From contig DCSN01000051.1 of NCBI GenBank assembly GCA_002325645.1, positions 2,401 to 10,858 of the forward strand: a stretch of 8,458 nt of DNA, read 5' to 3'. The position numbers and the translations under genes were made by a program. Shown here piece by piece: positions 1-6,125 of the stretch. Each line of letters opens with the position of its first letter. Positions within the stretch are counted from its first letter, which is position 1. This stretch comes from Pseudanabaena sp. UBA1465. GTDB taxonomy: Bacteria; Cyanobacteriota; Cyanobacteriia; Pseudanabaenales; Pseudanabaenaceae. The notes under the pieces were generated by a model. The model was given only the letters and a program-made list of their open reading frames with translations. It did not search any database and had not been told where the DNA came from.

Positions 1-183
1 GAGGGAGGGGGACAAGAAAAATAATCTTGAAGTCCCTCGCCCCTTGGGAGAGGGATTTAGGGAGAGGGAAAAACTTGAAATAGCCAAGATTCCCTCCCCT
101 AGCCCATCCCAGAGGGAGGGGGACAAGAAAAATAGTCTTGAAGTCCCTCGCCCTTTGGGAGAGGGATTTAGGGAGAGGGAAAA
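1..183 (+). repeat. Palindromic CCCTC/GAGGG repeat array, left of the DUF559 module
   Basis: Bases 1-72 and 112-183 are 70/72 identical, a 111 bp (37 codon) period that keeps the hsdR frame. One complete unit spans 91-180: a reverse-oriented repeat (91-123), a short CAAGA...TCTTG inverted pair (124-128 and 136-140), then a forward-oriented repeat (144-180). The whole unit is therefore a long imperfect palindrome. The left copy is cut by the window edge. It is translated as segments such as RPLGEGFRERE and SPSPSQREGD. Confidence 0.85.
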
Positions 184-3073
184 TCAGGAATCTAGGGAAA
201 GTATCGAAGACTTAGGTTACAAAGGAGGATTAGCAGTAACGACTCTATTAGAACAAGTCAGAGAATTACGAAAGAATCAAACATCTGCGGAAAAAGTATT
301 TTGGGAAATTGTTAGAACAAAACGCTTTCTAGGCTTAAAATTTCGGCGACAACACCAGATCGGTAATTACATCGTTGATTTTTATTGTCACGATCGCAAA
401 TTAGTAATCGAACTTGATGGCGAGATTCACAATCAACCAGAGCAACAGCAACGCGATCGCCAACGCACTGAATATCTAAACTCGTTAGGGCTAACAGTTC
501 TAAGATTCACCAATCAAGAAATCTTCCAAAACCTAGAAACCGTCCTCCAAAACCTACTAGATCTCCTGTCCCCCTCACCCACTGGGAGAGGGGCTAGGGG
601 AGAGATGCCACGACCACCGCGAGACTATTGGGCGGATGTTGATGTCAAGTCCCCCTCACCCACTGGGAGAGGGGCTAGGGGAGAGGGCAGTTTGTCCCCC
701 TCTCCCACTGGGAGAGGGGCTAGGGGAGAGGGCAATTTGTCCTTACAAGAATGCACCCCTCGCAAGGGCGGCGTAATTTGGCATACCCAAGGAAGCGGTA
801 AATCCCTATCAATGGTATTTCTCGCAGGCAAACTAGTCTTAGACCCAAACCTCAATAATCCCACAGTGGTAATGCTGACCGATCGCAATGACCTCGACGA
901 TCAACTATTCGACACCTTCGCAGGTTGTCAGCAACTCCTCAGACAAGACCCACAACAAGCAGATAATCGCGATCGCGTGCGTCAACTGCTCAACACCAAC
1001 TCAGGCGGGATTATCTTTACCACCGTTCAGAAATTCTCCCCACCCGACAATGATCTTCCTCCCTCTGGGGGGAACCAAAGGGGGGCATATCCAAAAATTA
1101 GCGATCGCGCCAATATCATCGTCCTCGCTGATGAGGCACACCGTAGCCAGTATGGATTCACCGCCAAACAAGTCGATATTAAAGATGAAAATGGCAATAT
1201 CACAGGCAAAGCTACCCGCTACGGATTTGCTAAATATATTCGTGATGCCCTACCTAATGCTTGCTTTGTCGGATTCACAGGCACACCAATCGAACAAAGC
1301 GATAAAAATACCCCCGCCATTTTTGGCGACTACATCGACATTTACGACATTTCCCAAGCCGTCGCCGATGGTGCAACCGTCCCCATTTATTACGAAAGCC
1401 GCCTCGTTAAAGTTGACCTCGACGAAGCAGGTCGTCAACTCCTTGATGAACTAGACGAAGACCTCGATTCCCTTCTCCCTTTGGGAGAGGGGCTAGGGGA
1501 GAGGGAACAAGCCAAAGCGAACCAAACTAGGATTGAAGCGATCGTCGGCTCCACCCAACGCCTCCAACAAATCGCCCAAGATATCGTTACCCATTTTGAG
1601 GCAAGGCAACAGGTCAACAAAGGCAAAGCGATGATCGTCACCATGACCCGCAGAATTGCCGTCAATCTCTACGATGCAATCGTCAACCTCCGTCCCGATT
1701 GGCACAGCGACGACCTCACCACAGGCAAAATTAAAGTCGTCTTCACCGCCAGTGCCGCCGATGAAGAAAATCTTGTCAAACATCACACCAGCAAAGCTAA
1801 CCGCCAAACCCTAGCCCAACGCCTCAAAGACCCCGAAAACTCTCTCGAACTGGCGATAGTCTGCGATATGTGGTTAACAGGCTTTGATGCTCCATGCCTG
1901 CACACCATGTATATCGACAAGCCACTTAAAAGTCATAACCTCATGCAAGCGATCGCCCGTATTAACCGAGTATTTCACGAGAAAACAGGCGGATTAATTG
2001 TGGACTATCTCGGACTCGCTGCCGAACTCAAAAAAGCTCTCGCCTTCTATGCCAACAGTGGCGGTAAAGGCGACCTCACCCTCAATCAAGATGTAGCCGT
2101 GGGGCTAATGCTTGCCAAGCTAGAAATAGTCGAGCAGATCATGGCGGACTTTGCCTATGAGCATTATTTCGACAGCACCACAGGCGAAAAACTCAACATT
2201 CTCAAAAATGCCGCCAACTATGTCGCCGATCCCACGATTAAAGATCGCTTTTTCTCTGAACTAAACGCCCTATCTAAAGCCCATTCCCTAGCTGTCCCCC
2301 ATCCCGACGCGATCGCCGCCGCCGAAAAAATCTCATTTTTCCAAGCCATCCAAGCCAGTCTCCGCAAACTCACAGGCGAAGGAGAAGGCGGCAACCTCAG
2401 CAACCACGACATCGAAACAGCGATCCGTCAGGTTGTCGATCAGGCGCTCGTATCCGACGCGGTGATTAATATTTTTGATGAAGCAGGAATAAAAAATCCT
2501 GATATATCAATCATCTCCGATGAATTTATGGCAGAAGTGCGGGGCATGGAACACCAAAACCTCGCCGTTGAACTCCTGCAAAAACTGCTCAAGGATGAAA
2601 TCAAAACCAGTAGCCGTACCAACATCGTCCAAAGTCGCAAACTCTCCGATCTCCTCGATGATGCCCTGCGCCGCTATCGTAACCAAGTGATCAGCGTGAC
2701 CGATATCCTCGAAGAATTGCTGAACATGGCTAAGGACACTAAGGCATCTCAAGCAAGAGGTGAAGAATTAAAACTAGAACCTTACGAACTAGCTTTTTAT
2801 GATGCCTTAGCCCAAAATCAAAGCGCTCAAGATGTGATGGGCGTTGATAAACTGCGAGACTTAGCGATCGTCCTCTGCGATCGCATCCGTAAAAATGCCT
2901 CAATTGACTGGAATCTCAAGGAAAGCGTCAGAGCCAGAATGAAAGTTGCTGTCAAACGATTACTGAGACAATATGGCTACCCTCCCGACATGGAAGCTCT
3001 AGCAACAGAGTTAGTCCTAGAGCAAGCCAAAGTCTTTACTGAGTTTGAAGTTGCAACCAATCACTCAAGGTAA
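2..3073 (+). CDS. hsdR: Type I restriction enzyme R subunit (HsdR), 5'-partial, with an inserted DUF559 nuclease module and in-frame repeats
   Basis: This is the ATP-dependent DNA-translocating subunit of a type I restriction system, which would act with HsdM and HsdS; neither is in the window. The superfamily 2 helicase motifs are in order: Walker A QGSGKS at 788-805, DEAH at 1130-1141, TGTP at 1277-1288, the MWLTGFDAP region at 1868-1894 and QAIARINRV at 1946-1972. A helical C-terminal region follows to the TAA at 3071-3073. The frame has no stop from base 2. The first possible start, TTG at 44, lies inside a repeat and is unlikely to be real. The usual HsdR N-terminal nuclease domain is therefore upstream or lost. 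Before Walker A the frame carries repeat arrays and a DUF559 domain, which HsdR normally lacks. Two further low-complexity insertions interrupt it at 1055-1092 and 1469-1506. The helicase part favours C-ending codons, while the DUF559 part and the last 300 bp are more A/T-rich. The HsdR assignment is secure; whether the protein is active is not known. Confidence 0.9.
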   Translation, partial: REGDKKNNLEVPRPLGEGFREREKLEIAKIPSPSPSQREGDKKNSLEVPRPLGEGFRERENQESRESIEDLGYKGGLAVTTLLEQVRELRKNQTSAEKVFWEIVRTKRFLGLKFRRQHQIGNYIVDFYCHDRKLVIELDGEIHNQPEQQQRDRQRTEYLNSLGLTVLRFTNQEIFQNLETVLQNLLDLLSPSPTGRGARGEMPRPPRDYWADVDVKSPSPTGRGARGEGSLSPSPTGRGARGEGNLSLQECTPRKGGVIWHTQGSGKSLSMVFLAGKLVLDPNLNNPTVVMLTDRNDLDDQLFDTFAGCQQLLRQDPQQADNRDRVRQLLNTNSGGIIFTTVQKFSPPDNDLPPSGGNQRGAYPKISDRANIIVLADEAHRSQYGFTAKQVDIKDENGNITGKATRYGFAKYIRDALPNACFVGFTGTPIEQSDKNTPAIFGDYIDIYDISQAVADGATVPIYYESRLVKVDLDEAGRQLLDELDEDLDSLLPLGEGLGEREQAKANQTRIEAIVGSTQRLQQIAQDIVTHFEARQQVNKGKAMIVTMTRRIAVNLYDAIVNLRPDWHSDDLTTGKIKVVFTASAADEENLVKHHTSKANRQTLAQRLKDPENSLELAIVCDMWLTGFDAPCLHTMYIDKPLKSHNLMQAIARINRVFHEKTGGLIVDYLGLAAELKKALAFYANSGGKGDLTLNQDVAVGLMLAKLEIVEQIMADFAYEHYFDSTTGEKLNILKNAANYVADPTIKDRFFSELNALSKAHSLAVPHPDAIAAAEKISFFQAIQASLRKLTGEGEGGNLSNHDIETAIRQVVDQALVSDAVINIFDEAGIKNPDISIISDEFMAEVRGMEHQNLAVELLQKLLKDEIKTSSRTNIVQSRKLSDLLDDALRRYRNQVISVTDILEELLNMAKDTKASQARGEELKLEPYELAFYDALAQNQSAQDVMGVDKLRDLAIVLCDRIRKNASIDWNLKESVRARMKVAVKRLLRQYGYPPDMEALATELVLEQAKVFTEFEVATNHSR
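221..241 (+). promoter_or_regulatory. Possible relic ribosome binding site and lost start codon of the DUF559 gene
   Basis: AAAGGAGG (221-228) is a near-ideal Shine-Dalgarno sequence. Ten bases after it is ACG (239-241), exactly where stand-alone DUF559 proteins usually begin (M-T-x-L-L-E-Q type starts). A single ATG to ACG change would explain this. No ATG, GTG or TTG occurs in frame at the expected place. The match could be chance in a purine-rich stretch. Confidence 0.35.
239..568 (+). other. DUF559 (Vsr-like, PD-(D/E)XK-fold) endonuclease domain embedded in the hsdR frame
   Basis: About 110 residues match the complete layout of stand-alone DUF559 proteins: the opening LEQVRELRKNQTSAEKVFW, the FRRQH..GNYIVDFYC strand (VDF at 374-382), the ELDG motif at 410-421, then LGLTVLRFTNQEI and a closing helix ending LLDLL. 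The VDF aspartate and ELDG acidic residues are the expected metal-binding site of this nuclease family, and both are present. DUF559 proteins are normally separate small genes. Here the domain lies between repeat arrays (1-183 and 569-739), directly ahead of the HsdR motor. Its codons are A/T-rich (tta, aaa, gaa, gta), unlike the C-ending codons of the helicase part, which suggests a separate origin. It may supply nuclease activity to the fusion or may simply be a passenger; this cannot be decided from the window. Confidence 0.82.
569..604 (+). repeat. Palindromic repeat copy, right of the DUF559 module
   Basis: This 36 bp copy begins TCCCCCTCACCC, has the central ACT, then GGGAGAGGGG and CTAGGGGAGAG. 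It starts immediately after the last DUF559 codons (LLDLL) and is read as SPSPTGRGARGE. A 45 bp spacer encoding MPRPPRDYWADVDVK separates it from the next copies. Confidence 0.85.
650..739 (+). repeat. Two tandem 45 bp palindromic repeat units
   Basis: Units 650-694 and 695-739 differ at only two positions (658/703 and 690/735). The second contains a perfect 10 bp inverted repeat, CCCCTCTCCC-act-GGGAGAGGGG. The 45 bp length is 15 codons, so the duplication preserves the frame (SPSPTGRGARGEG twice). HsdR homology resumes about 15 to 25 bases after it, just ahead of GGVIWHTQGSGKS. Confidence 0.88.
1055..1092 (+). repeat. Second repeat type inserted between the helicase motifs of hsdR
   Basis: A CTTCCTCCCTCTGGGGGGAA segment followed by CCAAAGGGGGG encodes LPPSGGNQRGAYP between FTTVQKFS and ISDRANIIVLADEAH. 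In HsdR proteins these two blocks are normally joined by a short loop. The PP(S/L)GG..(R/K)G signature resembles another dispersed bacterial repeat, distinct from the CCCTCTCCC family. That identification comes from pattern recall, not a search. Confidence 0.6.
1469..1506 (+). repeat. Isolated palindromic repeat copy inside hsdR
   Basis: TCCCTTCTCCCTTTGGGAGA followed by GGGGCTAGGGGAGAGGGA matches the arrays at 144-180 and 650-739. It is read in a different frame from the 569-739 copies, giving LLPLGEGLGERE instead of SPSPTGRGARGE. It falls in a poorly conserved acidic loop (after LDELDEDLDS) of the helicase region, so the protein may tolerate it. Confidence 0.85.
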
Positions 3074-3077
3074 AAAT

Positions 3078-3953
3078 TTATAGGTACTTTTGCAAAATCA
3101 CTTTGAGCCGATCTCGACTAGCTCCAGACACTTGACTCAAATCGGTCAAGATTGAAGTTTTGAGAGCATGGTGAGCCTCCGACTTGGGCGGATTTATGGC
3201 GATTTTAGCAACAGCATTTTGAATTACCTGTTGAGCATTCAAAGCATTTTTTTGTAAATTTTGAATGATCATGTCTACAGTCACACTCTCATGATCATCA
3301 TGCCAGCAGTCATAGTCAGTAACTAAGGCGATCGTGGCATAGGCAATTTCGGCTTCACGGGCAAGCTTTGCCTCGGTGAGATTGGTCATGCCAATTACCT
3401 TCGCGCCCCAACTGCGATAGAGCAGAGATTCGGCTTTAGTCGAGAAAGCTGGCCCCTCCATGCAGAGATAAATGCCGCCTTTATGGACTTTGTTGCGACC
3501 TAAATCGACGCTTTCGGCTGCTGACGCTACCACCGATAACAAGGATTTACAAATTGGCTCACCAAAGGCAACATGGGCAACTATGCCTTCACCAAAAAAT
3601 GTCGATGTGCGGCTGGTGGTGCGATCGATAAATTGATCGGGTAGTACGATGTCGAGGGGACGTGCATATTCTTGCAAAGAACCAACGGCGGAAGCGGAAA
3701 TAATATATTCCACACCGATGCTTTTCAACGCATAAATATTGGCGCGATAGGGGACTTCAGAAGGGAGTAAATGGTGCGATCGCCCATGTCTGGCGAGAAA
3801 TACTACAGGTGTACCTGACAGTTTGCCATAGATAAAGGCATCGGAAGTTTTGCCAAAGGGAGTGTCGATATTAATTTCTTGAATATCGGTTAGGGACGAC
3901 ATTTTGTAGAGTCCACTGCCGCCAATAATGCCGATTTTTGCGTTGATTGTCAT
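3078..3953 (-). CDS. mtnP: S-methyl-5'-thioadenosine phosphorylase
   Basis: This 291-residue enzyme of the purine nucleoside phosphorylase family 2 cleaves methylthioadenosine with phosphate to adenine and methylthioribose-1-phosphate, the entry to methionine salvage and polyamine by-product clearance. Visible motifs are IGIIGGSGLY (phosphate loop, about residues 8-16), ARHGRSH (54-60), SASAVGSL (86-93), MEGPAFSTKAES (165-176), MTNLTEAKLAREAE (189-202, substrate site) and TDYDCWH (212-218). The TDYD aspartates are those that favour a 6-aminopurine. Length is normal for the family and the ATG at 3951-3953 gives a proper N-terminus. It lies 76 bp downstream of hslO on the same strand and may be cotranscribed. 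It ends 4 bp from the convergent hsdR stop with no terminator visible between them. Confidence 0.95.
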   Translation of the reverse strand: MTINAKIGIIGGSGLYKMSSLTDIQEINIDTPFGKTSDAFIYGKLSGTPVVFLARHGRSHHLLPSEVPYRANIYALKSIGVEYIISASAVGSLQEYARPLDIVLPDQFIDRTTSRTSTFFGEGIVAHVAFGEPICKSLLSVVASAAESVDLGRNKVHKGGIYLCMEGPAFSTKAESLLYRSWGAKVIGMTNLTEAKLAREAEIAYATIALVTDYDCWHDDHESVTVDMIIQNLQKNALNAQQVIQNAVAKIAINPPKSEAHHALKTSILTDLSQVSGASRDRLKVILQKYL

Positions 3954-3956
3954 AGG

Positions 3957-3980
3957 AATTACGAATTATAAATTACGAAT
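3957..3980. repeat. Short direct repeat AATTACGAAT x2 between hslO and mtnP
   Basis: AATTACGAAT occurs at 3957-3966 and again at 3971-3980, separated by TATA, just upstream of the mtnP start. Short AATTACGAAT-type repeats are common in cyanobacterial intergenic DNA. No function is evident. Confidence 0.6.
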
Positions 3981-4029
3981 ATCTGGGATCAAGATTAAAA
4001 AAGTTTTGATTAGAGACACTTTTTTGAAG

Positions 4030-4968
4030 TTAGACTTTTGCCTCAACTAATAAATCTGCAAGTAAATTATTTAGCTGTTCAGTAGTGGCGTGATATACCT
4101 CACTACAAAAATGACAAGTTGCCTCTGCACCTTGATCTTCGGCAATCATCGATCGCAGGTCTTCCTCGCCAAACATTTTCATAGCAGCTAACATCCGATC
4201 AAAGGAGCAGGGACAGTGAAATTTTACATCCTTAGTCATGGGTAAAATATCTAAATTCATATCTGCAAATATCTCGATCATCACCGCTTCGATCGCCTTG
4301 TTTTGTAATAGCAAATCTAGAAATTGTTGGGGATCACTTTTGGCTTCTAATTGATTGACTAGCTCCTCTTGGGAACGATTGCCAACTCTCGCCGCCCTAA
4401 GCGTCGCTTTGGGCATGATTTGTAACAACAAACCTGCTGCGATGGTGACGGGAGTTTCGTGATTATCTAGATCAATTAATTCCGTGAGGATCAGTTTGGA
4501 ATAGGTTTGTTCCGACGAAGCTAAGTACCAAGCCACATCATTGGCAATGTCACCCGCGATTAACTCAACGGTGCTGCTATAGGGTTCGCCATAGCCAACA
4601 TCGCGCATTACCTTAAAAAAACCTGTTTGTCCAACCGCTTCACTGACATTTTGCTGTCCATTAGCAAAGGCTGGTAATGCAAATTGGGCATTGGTGACAA
4701 AGCCACGCACAGTACCATCAAATCCTGCATCGGCATAAATTAAGCCAAGTCCACCATCGCCTGAAATCCTGACATTAACTCTGGCTTGGGGTTGTTTCAT
4801 ATTTGAGGCAAGCAGCAAGCTAGCACTCATGGCTCGGCCCAAGGCTGCGGTAGCAACTGCTGATAACTGATGGCGGCGATGGGCTTCGTTAAGAGATTGA
4901 GTAACATTCACGCCAATGACACGGACTCGGCCGTCGGCGGTGAGGGCGCGAATTAAGCGATCGTTCAT
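4030..4968 (-). CDS. hslO: Hsp33 redox-regulated molecular chaperone
   Basis: This 312-residue protein is a cytoplasmic holdase that is off when reduced and zinc-bound, and is switched on by oxidation of its cysteines to protect unfolding proteins under oxidative or heat stress. The N-terminal domain shows DRLIRALTADGRVRVIGV (residues 3-20) and the SGDGGLG and GFVTNA blocks. The C-terminal zinc site is complete: CPC (Cys252, Cys254) and CHFC (Cys285, Cys288), with the usual spacing of about 30 residues. Length is close to the family norm. The ATG at 4966-4968 has no clear Shine-Dalgarno sequence. A weak sigma70-like pair can be read on the minus strand (TTGATA at 5025-5030, TAGAGT at 5003-5008, 16 bp spacer), but this is tentative. 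Upstream is a hairpin that should end transcription from the preceding gene, so hslO probably has its own promoter. mtnP follows 76 bp downstream. Confidence 0.96.
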   Translation of the reverse strand: MNDRLIRALTADGRVRVIGVNVTQSLNEAHRRHQLSAVATAALGRAMSASLLLASNMKQPQARVNVRISGDGGLGLIYADAGFDGTVRGFVTNAQFALPAFANGQQNVSEAVGQTGFFKVMRDVGYGEPYSSTVELIAGDIANDVAWYLASSEQTYSKLILTELIDLDNHETPVTIAAGLLLQIMPKATLRAARVGNRSQEELVNQLEAKSDPQQFLDLLLQNKAIEAVMIEIFADMNLDILPMTKDVKFHCPCSFDRMLAAMKMFGEEDLRSMIAEDQGAEATCHFCSEVYHATTEQLNNLLADLLVEAKV

Positions 4969-4997
4969 TAATTTATTCTAATGTCTGTGTATTCCAT

Positions 4998-5016
4998 AGC
5001 TAACTCTATGTTAGCT
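4998..5016. promoter_or_regulatory. Perfect 7 bp inverted repeat in the hslO leader
   Basis: AGCTAAC (4998-5004) and GTTAGCT (5010-5016) flank a 5-base spacer about 30 bp upstream of the hslO start. It overlaps the tentative -10 region on the minus strand, so it could be an operator or a leader hairpin. No regulator is identified. Confidence 0.4.
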
Positions 5017-5033
5017 CTTTGTCATATCAAAGC

Positions 5034-5074
5034 AAAAAGCTATGGCACACGCTGCGCGTGTGCCATAGCTTTTT
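5034..5074 (-). terminator. Strong hairpin after the ComFB-type gene, terminator-like
   Basis: A perfect 19 bp inverted repeat (5034-5052 and 5056-5074) has a 3-base loop. Its arms begin and end with A5/T5 runs, and further pairing with one bulge extends to 5029-5080. It begins 18 bases after the stop of the ComFB-type gene on the minus strand. The U-rich end makes it a good intrinsic terminator, which could work in both directions. It shares its GGC(A/G)CACGC-type core with the hairpin at 6804-6842. Confidence 0.75.
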
Positions 5075-5092
5075 GGCTTTAATTATGCCCAT

Positions 5093-6100
5093 CTATTTAA
5101 CAGTTGCCTGAGGTTGCGATCGCTCCCAACATATTCTTCCTGTTTTAGCGAGATCCAAAGCTTCTGATCCTACATCCAGCAAATTTTGCCACTTAACTTC
5201 GCGATTAAATAGTAACTTTCTCACTTTAATTAATGCTTGCTCTCTCTCGTAACGAATTTTGGACAACATCAAAGGATCAATATTCTGATAGCTCAGGTTA
5301 CGAACTTCTAGCATTGCTTCATGGACGATGATGGCAACTTCAGAACCAATATTTAGTTGTGCGTAATGACGTAAGTGATTTAGTCCTTTTTCTGAGGTTG
5401 CATATAATGCTGGTAGGCGATTTAAGGTGCGAGCAAGGACATCTTCGAGGCGGATAAACTTGAGTTCCGTGGGTGGAAAATTTTGCGCTCTGTTTTGCGC
5501 CATTCTAATCACTAATCGCTCTAAAGAATGCACAATATGATTAGATTCCATCATGTATGTATCATATTCTTTTTGCTTAGATGCGATCGCTACACTACAT
5601 TTGTGCGAAGTCTTTTTTAAATACATTTGAGCATTGGACTGCGTTCTCCCCAAAGCCCCATACTTACTCAGACGCGGCGAATCATTTCCCGAATTGAATC
5701 TCGCGATCGCCTGTTCTAAAGCTTCCTCCAGCGCTTTGGGCAAATCACACCACATCAGATTTTGCCAGCCTAATACCTCTTGGATACCCAGTAGAGCATA
5801 AGGTGCATTGGCCAACTCAATATCTGCTAAAGGTTGCGGTTGGCGTAGTGGATCGCGGCGCACAGCGATGAGGGCTTGGCGAGTGATTTTAGTTATGTTA
5901 GCTTGCATAGCCATACATTCTTGCCGCTTTTGGATTAACCCTACATCTGTTGATGCAAACATTGGCGGTAATCTGTTTAAGGTATAGGCGACGACTTCAT
6001 CAATATTATATTTATGTCTAATTCCAATACCTAAGCCCTGAATCTGAGCATTAGCTTCTCTATAAACAAATTCAATTAGAACATTGCGGCAAGATTCCAT
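5093..6100 (-). CDS. Tandem ComFB-domain protein (late-competence ComFB family)
   Basis: This 335-residue protein carries two copies of the ComFB fold. Copy one spans about residues 1-135, with RNVLIEFVYREANAQIQGL and VVAYTLNRLPPMFAST. Copy two spans about residues 183-317, with VLARTLNRLPALYATSEKGL. The LNRLP core is at 41-45 and 226-230. A polar linker (about 136-182) joins them. Single-domain ComFB proteins of cyanobacteria have been reported to bind cyclic di-nucleotides and to affect competence, motility or cell size. That role is carried over here by family resemblance only. There is no signal peptide or membrane segment. The gene begins 25 bp after the CheW-like gene on the same strand, implying an operon, and is followed by a strong terminator. 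No clear Shine-Dalgarno sequence precedes the ATG at 6098-6100. Confidence 0.82.
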   Translation of the reverse strand: MESCRNVLIEFVYREANAQIQGLGIGIRHKYNIDEVVAYTLNRLPPMFASTDVGLIQKRQECMAMQANITKITRQALIAVRRDPLRQPQPLADIELANAPYALLGIQEVLGWQNLMWCDLPKALEEALEQAIARFNSGNDSPRLSKYGALGRTQSNAQMYLKKTSHKCSVAIASKQKEYDTYMMESNHIVHSLERLVIRMAQNRAQNFPPTELKFIRLEDVLARTLNRLPALYATSEKGLNHLRHYAQLNIGSEVAIIVHEAMLEVRNLSYQNIDPLMLSKIRYEREQALIKVRKLLFNREVKWQNLLDVGSEALDLAKTGRICWERSQPQATVK

Positions 6101-6125
6101 GGAATTGACTGCATTAAGTCGAAAA

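Noticed and set aside
569..739. Possible CRISPR array in the regularly repeated GC-rich units
   Set aside because: Units are adjacent or irregularly spaced, with no unique spacers of constant length and no cas genes; they are palindromic dispersed repeats read in frame.
625..888. Minus-strand frame with repeated LPSPLAPLPVGEGD segments
   Set aside because: It is the reverse reading of the 569-739 repeats and of hsdR coding DNA; no protein homology beyond the repeat.
888..1454. 188-codon plus-strand frame overlapping hsdR
   Set aside because: It overlaps the conserved helicase motifs in another frame, and its sequence resembles no family; a shadow of hsdR.
1493..1807. 104-codon minus-strand frame
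   Set aside because: It is antisense to conserved HsdR sequence with no recognisable domain.
3957..3980. AATTACGAAT pair as a regulator binding site for mtnP
   Set aside because: Short repeats of this type are frequent in cyanobacterial spacers, and nothing else supports an operator role.
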